This document shows, piece by piece, positions 53,156 through 61,430 of a DNA stretch of 64,000 nt. This DNA is from Desulfovibrio sp. Marseille-P6017. Its GTDB lineage: Bacteria > Bacillota_A > Clostridia > Peptostreptococcales > Peptostreptococcaceae. The notes beneath the pieces are model-generated. The model was not told where the DNA came from. It saw only the letters and a program-made list of their open reading frames with translations, and did not search any database. Every line of letters begins with the position of its first letter. The stretch's first letter is position 1. The stretch spans positions 62,001 to 126,000 of the forward strand of contig UWOR01000002.1 of the NCBI GenBank assembly GCA_900604495.1, written 5' to 3'. The position numbers and the translations under genes were made by a program.

Positions 53156-53782
53156 TTAGTTATGAATATCTTTAAGTTTTATTTTTACTTTTGGGATAAC
53201 AGTAAAGAAATAGTATCCATTACCGTTAGGATTAAAGCCCAGTTGACCTTCTGGTATATCATAAACATATATTAGATTAGTAAATCCTGTAGTTTCTTTA
53301 TCATCAATTATTCCATTTTCGAATTCAATATCTATATCGAAAATACTAGGGCTTGGCAAAGTTTTATTAGGTGCAAGGTAATCTACTATTTGATCTAGTC
53401 CAACGAATTGGTTATAATAATTAAATGCTACATTTTTACTTAAGCTTGAAAGTAAAGCAGTATAGTTTCCAGATGCTATAATTCTGCAACCTTGTAGCAT
53501 AATCGGAATACTTATACTTGGTGAATTAGGGCATACACTAGCTGAAATATCACCACCATATACTTCTTCTGATAAAACTCTAATAAAAGGTGGGTTTATA
53601 TCATTTGCATATACTAATACATTGTCAATAATGCTAGAAAAATCATTAGGATTATCAGGGTTGCCTATACCATTATGAAGTAAAACCTCTCTTCTAACCT
53701 CTATATATATAGGAGGTTGCATTTCATAAGTAGCACAAGATAGACCGTTAGCTAATGGTTTAAAGAATGAATTTTCACTCAT
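53156..53782 (-). CDS. Hypothetical protein, second gene of a paired unit
   Basis: A 208-residue protein starting MSENSFFKPLANGLSCATYEMQPPIYIEVRR, strand-rich, with VCPNSPSISIPIMLQGCRII and a C-terminal GFNPNGNGYYFFTVIPKVKIKL. It has no signal peptide. The ATG at 53782 is 9 bases after AAGGAG; an in-frame ATG at 53791 touches that site. It is translated from the same unit as the upstream 181-residue gene. Not recognised; structural role at the spore surface is a guess from neighbourhood. Confidence 0.72.
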   Translation of the reverse strand: MSENSFFKPLANGLSCATYEMQPPIYIEVRREVLLHNGIGNPDNPNDFSSIIDNVLVYANDINPPFIRVLSEEVYGGDISASVCPNSPSISIPIMLQGCRIIASGNYTALLSSLSKNVAFNYYNQFVGLDQIVDYLAPNKTLPSPSIFDIDIEFENGIIDDKETTGFTNLIYVYDIPEGQLGFNPNGNGYYFFTVIPKVKIKLKDIHN

Positions 53783-53795
53783 ATTATACATCTCC

Positions 53796-54341
53796 TTATA
53801 ATTGATTTAAATCTATTCTAAAAATTCCTTCTATAAGGTAAACATGTTCACCTGCATCATTAGAGCCAACAGAAGATAATTCAGTATTCATAACTTTAAC
53901 TTTAAATTCTGGAATAGGGTCACTTGGATTATCTTGAATTAAAACATCCTCATCGTATACGTAAACAATTCCTCCGACAGTTGCGAAATTCATTTTGTTA
54001 AGTTGATTATATGGTTCATTATTATCTATTTCAACATTTTCACTTTGAGTTAAAATCTCTGCTCCAACATAATATCCAATATGCCCATCTACTCTTACAA
54101 CATTTAAATCAACATCATTAACAATTATTGCTTTAGTAGGATCTGTTGGATCACAAGGATTAGGTATAGTTACAGGTTCTGGAAGTGTATAATTTTCTAC
54201 AGCTTTATAAAAATTAAGATTATCAGTATTTACTGCTATAGATAATTGTATATCATTTACATCTATATCTGTAACATTCATCCAGTTATTTATAACAAGA
54301 TAGCTTGCAAATTCTATATCTAAATAACCATTACAATTCAT
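53796..54341 (-). CDS. Hypothetical protein, first gene of a paired unit
   Basis: A 181-residue protein, MNCNGYLDIEFASYLVINNWMNVTDIDV..., strand-rich and Asp/Asn-rich, without signal peptide or membrane helix. Notable parts are LPEPVTIPNPCDPTDPTKAIIVNDVDLNVV and VGGIVYVYDEDVLIQDNPSD. TTGGAGGAATATTA precedes the ATG. A small hairpin (GAAGG/CCTTC near 54371-54386) lies in the leader. Like its partner it looks like a structural beta-protein; function unknown. Confidence 0.72.
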   Translation of the reverse strand: MNCNGYLDIEFASYLVINNWMNVTDIDVNDIQLSIAVNTDNLNFYKAVENYTLPEPVTIPNPCDPTDPTKAIIVNDVDLNVVRVDGHIGYYVGAEILTQSENVEIDNNEPYNQLNKMNFATVGGIVYVYDEDVLIQDNPSDPIPEFKVKVMNTELSSVGSNDAGEHVYLIEGIFRIDLNQL

Positions 54342-54503
54342 TAATATTCCTCCAATATGAATAAAATCTGGAAGGCAAAACCTTCTAATATATATTATTT
54401 TAAAAAATGAAAATGGTTCCTTTTATCGACAAATTCTTAAAAAAAAAACTTAGTTGTATAGAGAATTAGGTCAATTTATAGATAATATAATATTTATATA
54501 GGA

Positions 54504-54531
54504 ACTGATTAAATAAACAATTCATAATATA
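54504..54531 (+). promoter_or_regulatory. Possible SigK-type promoter of the nucleotide-sugar dehydrogenase gene
   Basis: AC (54504-54505), 17-base spacer, CATAATATA (54523-54531); start codon about 52 bases downstream. Identical -10 to those at 13007 and 14045(-). Confidence 0.45.
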
Positions 54532-54582
54532 ACGTAGGAATTTAATTCCATAGGACATTTAATGAAGAGAAGGGGAATAGTT

Positions 54583-55842
54583 TTGAAAAAAAATATATGT
54601 ATAGTAGGTATAGGATATATAGGATTACCAACAGCAGCAATGTTTTCTTCATATGGTCATAAGGTTATAGGCGTTGATATAAATGAAAATGTAGTAAACG
54701 TTTTAAATAAAGGTAAAATTACAATAACAGAGCCAGGACTTGAAGAATTTGTAAAAAAAGTGGTAAGTAGTGGAAATTTATCTGCTAGTATAGTTCCAAA
54801 AGAATCAGATGTATTTATAATTTGTGTACCTACACCTATAAATAAAGATAAAACTGCAAATATAGAACTTGTAATATCTGCAACAAAATCTATAGTTCCT
54901 GTATTGAAAAAAGGGAATATAGTTGTGTTAGAGTCAACTTCACCAGTTGGAACAACTGAAGAAGTAATAAAGCCAATATTAGAAAATAGTGGTTTAAATA
55001 TTGGAAAAGATGTATTATTGGGATATTCGCCTGAAAGAGTAATCCCTGGAAATATTATATATGAATTAAAGCACAATGATAGAGTTGTAGGCGGAATAAA
55101 TGAAAAATCAGCTAATGAAATAAAAGAATTATATAAAACCATTGTAGATGGAAATATATATACAACTAATTGTAAAACAGCAGAGCTTTGCAAACTAATG
55201 GAAAATACTTATAGAGATGTTAATATAGCGTTAGCAAATGAGTTAGCTATGATATGTGAAGATTTAGGAATTAATGTATGGGATGTTATAAAATATTGTA
55301 ATAAACATCCAAGGGTAAATATTCATAATCCTGGACCTGGAGTAGGAGGTCATTGCTTAGCGGTTGATCCTTGGTTTATAGTTGAAAAAGAACCTAAATT
55401 AGCTAAAATAATAGGTTTATCTAGAGAAACTAATGATTTTATGCCAAATTTTATATTTTCTAAAATAGAAAAACTTCTTAAAGATATAAAATATGATAAA
55501 AAAATTACAATATTAGGAGCAACTTATAAAGCCAACATAGATGACATGAGAGAAAGTCCTATAATAAAATTAGTAAATATTTTAGAAGATAATGGATATA
55601 AAGTTGAAATATATTATACTTTTATAAAAGATAATAATTTAGTAAATGAAGACTTACTCGATAGTTGTAAAGATAGTGATCTAATAATTTTAGGAGTCGA
55701 TCATGATGAATTTAAAGATTTACCTTGGGATGAAATAAAAAAAGTAGTAAGAGGCAATATAGTATTAGATACTAGAAATTTCTTTAATGAAAATAAAATT
55801 AAAAGTTCAGGATTTATATATAAATTATTAGGAAAAATGTAA
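54583..55842 (+). CDS. UDP-N-acetyl-D-mannosamine/UDP-sugar dehydrogenase (WecC-like)
   Basis: A ~419-residue NAD-dependent nucleotide-sugar 6-dehydrogenase. Rossmann loop GIGYIGLPTAAMF, then FIICVPTPINKD, ESTSPVGTTEEV, SPERVIPGN, NTYRDVNIALANELA, the catalytic Cys in NPGPGVGGHCLAVDPWF, and GATYKANIDDMRESP. GPGVGGHCLAVDPWF is the form found in UDP-ManNAc dehydrogenases; UDP-glucose specificity is not excluded. It would supply uronic acid-type sugars for a surface glycan. Start is uncertain: TTG at 54583 has GAAGGGG 8 bases upstream; an in-frame ATG at 54562 has only weak AGGA. Confidence 0.88.
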   Translation: MKKNICIVGIGYIGLPTAAMFSSYGHKVIGVDINENVVNVLNKGKITITEPGLEEFVKKVVSSGNLSASIVPKESDVFIICVPTPINKDKTANIELVISATKSIVPVLKKGNIVVLESTSPVGTTEEVIKPILENSGLNIGKDVLLGYSPERVIPGNIIYELKHNDRVVGGINEKSANEIKELYKTIVDGNIYTTNCKTAELCKLMENTYRDVNIALANELAMICEDLGINVWDVIKYCNKHPRVNIHNPGPGVGGHCLAVDPWFIVEKEPKLAKIIGLSRETNDFMPNFIFSKIEKLLKDIKYDKKITILGATYKANIDDMRESPIIKLVNILEDNGYKVEIYYTFIKDNNLVNEDLLDSCKDSDLIILGVDHDEFKDLPWDEIKKVVRGNIVLDTRNFFNENKIKSSGFIYKLLGKM

Positions 55843-55892
55843 AATAAAAGTCATTATTTAGTTATGTTCTAAATAATGACTTTTATTTTTAT
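55841..55892. terminator. Bidirectional terminator
   Basis: 20-bp perfect stem (55841-55860 and 55870-55889), 9-base loop, T-rich tail; convergent with the GT2 gene. Confidence 0.9.
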
Positions 55893-55936
55893 AATACTAT
55901 AAATTTATAAACAAGATAATCACTTATTAAAGTAGT

Positions 55937-56647
55937 TTATTTTATTTTATCAACTAGTGCAAAACATTCACTAAAATTTATATTATCTTTTATACTTGAA
56001 GATAACTTAATTAAAAATTCTAAATCATATTTAAAAGTATGTTCATTTATATTAGCATGCTTAAAAACTATATGGTTATAAATAGATGTGGAGTATATAC
56101 TATAGCCATTTTTTATACAATCATCATTAAAATATTTATCTTCTCTTATATTTACATCTCTAAATTTTACCTTATCAAGAACATCTATTTTAAAGCAGAG
56201 GGTTGAACCTAGCACTGTGCTAACAAGTGACTTCTCTATACCAAGTTTTTTTAACATAAGTTTTTTATACTTTTCAAAATATAAAAAAGTTTTTGTCTTG
56301 CCAATTACCTGACAATCTATTTTTAGAAAAGTATTTATAACTTCATTTAAATAAAAAGATCCATAATAATCATCATCATCAAATTTTGCAATAATATCAT
56401 AATTACATTTTTGAGATGCAAAATTTAAACATGTACCTAATGTAATATTTTCTGAAAGTTTATAAATATAAATATTGTTGATATTTTTTGTGTAACTATA
56501 ATATTCTGAAATATTTATATCATCATTATTTATAACAATAATTAATTCTTTATCTTCTAGACTTTGTCTTAAAAAATTACTTATTATATTATTTATACAA
56601 TTTAATCTTTTCGTTGTAGTAATTACAGATATTTTATTATATATCAT
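55937..56647 (-). CDS. Glycosyltransferase family 2
   Basis: A 236-residue GT-A enzyme. It has KISVITTTKRLNCINNIISNFLRQS, ELIIVINNDDI, the LGTCLNFASQKCNYDIIAKFDDDDYYG stretch with a DDDD (DxD) metal site, and a C-terminal REDKYFNDDCIKNG acidic segment. It starts 11 bases after the LRR gene on the same strand and is probably cotranscribed with it, so it may modify that protein. Donor and acceptor are unknown. Confidence 0.87.
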   Translation of the reverse strand: MIYNKISVITTTKRLNCINNIISNFLRQSLEDKELIIVINNDDINISEYYSYTKNINNIYIYKLSENITLGTCLNFASQKCNYDIIAKFDDDDYYGSFYLNEVINTFLKIDCQVIGKTKTFLYFEKYKKLMLKKLGIEKSLVSTVLGSTLCFKIDVLDKVKFRDVNIREDKYFNDDCIKNGYSIYSTSIYNHIVFKHANINEHTFKYDLEFLIKLSSSIKDNINFSECFALVDKIK

Positions 56648-56658
56648 AGTTATAAATC

Positions 56659-58512
56659 CTATATAATGGTAGGATTTAATATTACATTAACTATACCTGT
56701 AAATGAATTAGAATTATTAGCGAATTTAAAGGAAGCATTAGTTAATGAATTTATATTTTCCCATATTATAGAAGGTTCATAACAACTTTCATCATCACAG
56801 TAAGAACCATTATTAGAAATTTCAGTTATTCCTGGAGTAGAAGAATCTATGTCCTTTAAGAAACTTAAATCAAGTATAAACATACCATCTTCATCAGGAT
56901 ATATAGTTCCAGAATCTATTGTTTGACTAGTAGCAATTACAGTTAAATTATTATATCCATATAGAGTTGATAAATTAGATAATTTATTATTTGATATATT
57001 TAATTTTAATAAATTTATAGAAATAGTAATATCACGTAAGCCATCATTAGTTAGACCTGTATTAGATAAATCTAGTTCAGTTATTGATAAATTACTAACT
57101 GTTTTAGGATCAATAGGATTGCCTTCAAGAATTAACTTATCAAGTGATGGTAGTAGTGATAAATTAGAAACATCAACTATATTGTTATTGCCTAAATTTA
57201 ATATTTTCAAATTTACTAAATTTGAGATACTTTCAGGGATAATAGTAATATTATTATTATATAAACTTAAGACTTCTAAGTTAACTAAATTAGTTAAAGG
57301 TGCAATATCTACAGATTGTGAAACTTGAAAAGTAGTAAATGACGTGCTAGAAGGTAATCCATTATCAAGATATAATTCTATTAATGTAACTAGGTCTCTA
57401 AAAGGTTCATAATTAGTTATATTATTATCTCTAGCTATTAATATTTTTAAGTTATATAAATAAGCAAGATTATTTAATTTAATTGGATCAGATGTTGTAT
57501 TGGATATATTAAGCTCTACTAAGTTGCCTAAATATTGGAATATATTAAAATTTAAATTAGGATTATTTGATACATCTAATTTATTCAAATTAATCAAATA
57601 AGGAAAAACCTCATAAGTTAATTCGGGATTGCTTGATAAATCTAATTCATGTATAGACGCTAATTGGTCTCTTGAAAATTCTCTGTTAGTCAAATCTGTA
57701 TTTCCTACAGGTTTATTTAATGCTTCTAATGTTTTTTCATCAGTATAGTTTAAAATTATATTAGGTAAAAGTGATATTAAAATATTAACATCTACTTCAT
57801 ATAAATAATAATTATCAAACTCACAAACTGGTCTTACTACAGGTGTTATAGTAGTAAGTTCAACTGAAAAATCACTAGGTGTAATATTTAAAGTATCTCC
57901 TGTGTAGCAAAATTTAAAAGGTTTTGCTAAGAATGAATCACTATCAAATCCATATATATCTAAATTATTTATATCATATGGGCAATTTTCAGTTTCTGTT
58001 TTTTGTTTATATAAAGCAACAGAGAAGTCTATTAATAATTTTGCGGATATAGAAGTATAATTAATTGTGTAATAACCCTTTGCATCAGGACACTCTCCTA
58101 TGTTTATAGTATAAGTTTCTTGATTTTTTTCTTGAATATATTGAACATTTCTAACTATAGGTAAGTTAAGATATGTTGTTAACTCAGTATATTTTAAGAA
58201 TGGATACTGAAATTTACTTTTATCAATCTTAAATAGGATTCTTTTATATTCTATAATTGATCTAGGGTTTTGAAGTTTTTTTAAGCACTCTGCTTCGCTA
58301 TTTAATGTGGCTGTATTGGACGTAGCATTTACTTCATTGATAGTATTATCGACATTATTTTCACTAGAAATAGAGCTATTAATATTCTGAACTTCTTGTG
58401 AAATTATATCTTTTTTTTCTAAACTATCAAGTTTTTCAATAGATATACTGGAATCTATAAATAAATTTTTCAATTTTGAAAAAAAGCTTTCTGATTTATT
58501 TATTTTAATCAC
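56659..58512 (-). CDS. Leucine-rich-repeat protein without signal peptide
   Basis: A 617-residue protein. Residues 1-90 are a Ser/Asn/Glu-rich linker; ~95-260 is a beta-rich domain (FQYPFLKYTELTTYL, TYTINIGECPDAKGYYTINY); ~270-540 holds about 11 LRRs of the 22-23-residue type (LHELDLSSNPEL, LNKLDVSNNPNL, LKILIARDNNIT, LEVLSLYNNNIT, LKILNLGNNNIV, LDKLILEGNPI); the rest is a beta-rich tail. The only standard start is GTG, overlapping the AGAAGGTGAT site, which is odd. There is no export signal, so it may be cytoplasmic or a mother-cell-assembled spore component. Divergent from the CgeB-like gene. Confidence 0.83.
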   Translation of the reverse strand: MIKINKSESFFSKLKNLFIDSSISIEKLDSLEKKDIISQEVQNINSSISSENNVDNTINEVNATSNTATLNSEAECLKKLQNPRSIIEYKRILFKIDKSKFQYPFLKYTELTTYLNLPIVRNVQYIQEKNQETYTINIGECPDAKGYYTINYTSISAKLLIDFSVALYKQKTETENCPYDINNLDIYGFDSDSFLAKPFKFCYTGDTLNITPSDFSVELTTITPVVRPVCEFDNYYLYEVDVNILISLLPNIILNYTDEKTLEALNKPVGNTDLTNREFSRDQLASIHELDLSSNPELTYEVFPYLINLNKLDVSNNPNLNFNIFQYLGNLVELNISNTTSDPIKLNNLAYLYNLKILIARDNNITNYEPFRDLVTLIELYLDNGLPSSTSFTTFQVSQSVDIAPLTNLVNLEVLSLYNNNITIIPESISNLVNLKILNLGNNNIVDVSNLSLLPSLDKLILEGNPIDPKTVSNLSITELDLSNTGLTNDGLRDITISINLLKLNISNNKLSNLSTLYGYNNLTVIATSQTIDSGTIYPDEDGMFILDLSFLKDIDSSTPGITEISNNGSYCDDESCYEPSIIWENINSLTNASFKFANNSNSFTGIVNVILNPTII

Positions 58513-58538
58513 CTTCTTTTAGATTTTAAATAAAGTTA

Positions 58539-58565
58539 ACTATCACGCTAACCTATCATATAATA
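58539..58565 (+). promoter_or_regulatory. Possible SigK-type promoter of the CgeB-like gene; -10 is palindromic
   Basis: AC (58539-58540), 16-base spacer, CATATAATA (58557-58565). The extended CATATAATATG (58557-58567) reads CATATTATA on the other strand, so the same -10 could serve the divergent LRR gene, although its AC lies 18 bases away (58587-58586). Confidence 0.43.
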
Positions 58566-58687
58566 TGTTTTTTTTTTGACTAGAAGTGATTTATTTATTT
58601 AAAATAACATTTTTAATATATTACAAATGTAAATAATTGGAGTATTATAAGAGCAATAAATTTTTATATAAAAGAGGTATAGCAAAA

Positions 58688-60283
58688 ATGTATATAAATA
58701 TATATATAGATGATGAATTAAATATAAAAGTTAAAAGCCCTAACGAAAGTATACGATTATTAAAAGTTGCATGTGTTTTTGATTCATTTACAATGAAGTG
58801 CTATGAAAGCATAGTAGACCTTATACCCATATCATATAATGGATGGAAGGATGAAATTTCAAAAAATAAGCCTGATATATTTTTTGTTGAATCAGCATGG
58901 AATGGAATTTACAATACCTGGAACAATAAACTATCAAATAGGAAGCATGATGTAGATGAAAATTTAAAAAGTATTATTCAATGGTGTAATTATAATAATG
59001 TTCCAACTGTATTTTGGAACAAAGAAGATCCAGTTCATTATAATAATTTTCTAGACGTTGCTAAGTTATTTGATTATGTATTTACCACAGATGAGGATAG
59101 TATAAGTAAGTATAAGGTAGATTTAAATCATGAGAATATTTACACATTGCCATTTGCTGCAAATCCTAAAATACATAATCCTATAAAACTTCAAGATAAA
59201 AGAATTGATAAATCATGTTTTGCAGGAAGTTATTATCGAAATAGATATAAAGAGAGAAGAGAAGATTTAAAAAAATTATTTAATTTAGCAATAGAGTATA
59301 CAGATCTTGATATATATGATAGAAATTATAAATTTAATAATCCTATAACTAGATTTCCAAGTATTTTTAATGATTATATAAAAGGATATTTAGATGTAGA
59401 CAATATTTATAAAGCTAATAAAGGATATAAAATATCTTTAAATGTAAACTCTGTTAAAAATTCTCCTACTATGTTTTCAAGAAGAGTATTTGAGTGTTTA
59501 GCAAGTGGAACTCCAATTATAAGTTCTTACTCATTAGGAATTAATAATTTATTTAGTGGATTAGTAGTTGCTAGCGATAAGGAAGATGAGCTTAGAGAAG
59601 AATTTATAAGGCTAAAAGATGATAATTATTACTATGATAAAGTAGTAAGAGGAATTAGGGAGGTATTAAAAAATCATACATATCAAAAAAGATTATCTTT
59701 TATATTAGATAAAATAGGAATAAATATTATTAGAAAAAATATAAGTTTAGGTATACTATCAAGGATAGATACTTTAGAAGAATATAAAACATTGAAAGAT
59801 ATATATTTAAAGCAAACTTATAAATATAAAAAGTTATATATACTTACACAAAATAAATTACTATATGATTTTTTACTAAAAATGAATGAAATAGTAGTTA
59901 TATATTGTGACAAAAATAATATGAAAAAAGATATAAAAAGCTTATTAGATACTGATTATATTGGATTTATAAATACAAAAAATATATATGGGGATTTTTA
60001 TTTTGAAGACTTAATGATTGGACGATTGTATAGCAATGCTGAAATCATAGGAAAGTGTTCATTTTACGAAATTAATAAAAGTGGAAGTTTAAATCTAGTA
60101 AATGAAAATATGGATTTTAGATATGTAGATAATTTAGATTTAGATAAATGTATAATAAAAAAAGAAATACTAAATTGTAATAAATTGGAGGAAATAATAA
60201 AGTATATAGATAATAATGAAATAGATGATATAGATTACACGTATTTTTCTATAGACAAAAATAATTTAACGAAAATTAAGTAA
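58688..60283 (+). CDS. CgeB-like glycosyltransferase (spore maturation type)
   Basis: A 531-residue GT-B-type protein. The N-terminal part (LLKVACVFDSFTMKCYESIVDLIPIS, KPDIFFVESAWNG, VPTVFWNKEDPVHYNNFLDVAKLFDYVFTTD) and the C-terminal glycosyltransferase segment (YKISLNVNSVKNSPTMFSRRVFECLASGTPIISSY) match the CgeB/DUF3880 family. In Bacillus, CgeB acts in late spore-surface glycosylation under SigK. An extra ~150-residue C-terminus lacks similarity to known domains. The ATG at 58688 is 8 bases after GAGGTA. A SigK-like promoter is 120 bases upstream. Confidence 0.85.
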   Translation: MYINIYIDDELNIKVKSPNESIRLLKVACVFDSFTMKCYESIVDLIPISYNGWKDEISKNKPDIFFVESAWNGIYNTWNNKLSNRKHDVDENLKSIIQWCNYNNVPTVFWNKEDPVHYNNFLDVAKLFDYVFTTDEDSISKYKVDLNHENIYTLPFAANPKIHNPIKLQDKRIDKSCFAGSYYRNRYKERREDLKKLFNLAIEYTDLDIYDRNYKFNNPITRFPSIFNDYIKGYLDVDNIYKANKGYKISLNVNSVKNSPTMFSRRVFECLASGTPIISSYSLGINNLFSGLVVASDKEDELREEFIRLKDDNYYYDKVVRGIREVLKNHTYQKRLSFILDKIGINIIRKNISLGILSRIDTLEEYKTLKDIYLKQTYKYKKLYILTQNKLLYDFLLKMNEIVVIYCDKNNMKKDIKSLLDTDYIGFINTKNIYGDFYFEDLMIGRLYSNAEIIGKCSFYEINKSGSLNLVNENMDFRYVDNLDLDKCIIKKEILNCNKLEEIIKYIDNNEIDDIDYTYFSIDKNNLTKIK

Positions 60284-60347
60284 TCTATAATATAATAAAT
60301 GTTATGTTATAATTATTTTAAAAGTTAATATACAGAGGAGGATTTTA

Positions 60348-60926
60348 ATGGGGAGGAAATATAGTTTAATTTTATCCCAATATAAAAACTTATATACAAG
60401 TAGGATGAAACTTAGACCATTTAGTATGGAAGATAGAAAAGATGTATTTGAGTTTGCTGGAGATGAAGAAGCTACTAAATTCGTAACTTGGGAAGCTCAT
60501 AAAAGTATAGATCAATCTGCAAATTCAATTTTAAATTATTACAGTAGAGGCGGAGTATATGCTATAGAGCTAAAAGAAAATAAAAAGTGTATAGGATGCT
60601 TTGATATAAGAATAGATTCTGAAAATGATAAGGCATCATTTGGATATATATTAAATAGGCAATATTGGAATAAAGGATATATGACAGAAGTTTTAGATTT
60701 AATGTTGAAGCTTTGTTTTGACGTATTAAAGTTAAATAGAGTAGAAGCTGAGCATTATACTGAAAATCCAGGCTCTGGAAGAGTAATGCAAAAATGTAAT
60801 ATGAAATTTGAAGGTAGAGGGATTCAAGAGGTTAAAGTAAAAGGAATTTATCATGATGTAGACCATTACGCAATTTTAAAATCTGATTGGATTAAATATA
60901 ATACAGAAAAGGATGTTGTAAATTAA
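60348..60926 (+). CDS. GNAT acetyltransferase, RimJ/RimL type
   Basis: A 192-residue N-acetyltransferase of the ribosomal-protein acetylase group. Motifs: LYTSRMKLRPFSMEDRKDVFEFAGDEEATKFVTW, the central SFGYILNRQYWNKGYMTEVLDLMLKLCFD (acetyl-CoA loop) and RVEAEHYTENPGSGRVMQKCNMKFEG. Substrate may be a protein N-terminus or small amine. Strong AGAGGAGG site. The stop codon is inside the terminator hairpin. Confidence 0.9.
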   Translation: MGRKYSLILSQYKNLYTSRMKLRPFSMEDRKDVFEFAGDEEATKFVTWEAHKSIDQSANSILNYYSRGGVYAIELKENKKCIGCFDIRIDSENDKASFGYILNRQYWNKGYMTEVLDLMLKLCFDVLKLNRVEAEHYTENPGSGRVMQKCNMKFEGRGIQEVKVKGIYHDVDHYAILKSDWIKYNTEKDVVN

Positions 60927-60943
60927 ATGCAACATCCTTTTTG
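60907..60943 (+). terminator. Terminator overlapping the acetyltransferase stop codon
   Basis: 12-bp stem AAAAGGATGTTG / CAACATCCTTTT (60907-60918 and 60930-60941). The left arm is coding. Confidence 0.86.
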
Positions 60944-60952
60944 TTTAGAATA

Positions 60953-61210
60953 TTAAAGTGTATAGTTAGCATGCACAGTGGACTTGAAGTTATAAGAACA
61001 GTGGGGGCAAATCATTTCTACATCCATAGCTTCATAAGTACCAAATGAACCAGAATTCTTATAAGAGTTTGATATAGTTATATTTCCAAGGTTTTTATCA
61101 GACCACACTATTGAATCTTCATTTTTTAAGTTATTATGAGGTGGAACACTTAGTGTTATAAATTCGCCACAATGAGGGCAGTTAAGTTGATAAATATTAT
61201 TATTATCCAT
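60953..61210 (-). CDS. Small zinc-ribbon protein
   Basis: An 85-residue protein with two CPHC knuckles, CPHCGEFITLSVPPH near the N-terminus and CPHCSYNFKSTVH near the C-terminus. Together they make one zinc ribbon, with the strand-rich middle inserted. No other motif. The start has AAGGAGGTTTAGGCT. Single gene convergent with the acetyltransferase. Function unknown. Confidence 0.8.
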   Translation of the reverse strand: MDNNNIYQLNCPHCGEFITLSVPPHNNLKNEDSIVWSDKNLGNITISNSYKNSGSFGTYEAMDVEMICPHCSYNFKSTVHANYTL

Positions 61211-61430
61211 AGCCTAAACCTCCTTTATAGTATATTTTCTATAATAAAATAATAATACCTTCTACTTTTATTATATATGCAAAAAAGTATATACCTATAT
61301 ATTAAGTCAATAAATTAAATATATATTCTATTAATAATAGTCATATATATTAATAATCAATAAAAAGCTAGTATGGGTATTCATTTATAAAATTAATACT
61401 TATTGATTTTACGTTACTAGGGAGTGATTA

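Noticed and set aside
54657..55193. 178-codon minus-strand open frame
   Set aside because: It is antisense to the nucleotide-sugar dehydrogenase, whose motifs are unmistakable; composition is the reverse complement of a helix-rich gene.
61211..61430. Operator of the ATPase/TOPRIM pair from direct repeats ATTAATAAT
   Set aside because: Nine-base A/T-only repeats are expected by chance in this composition.
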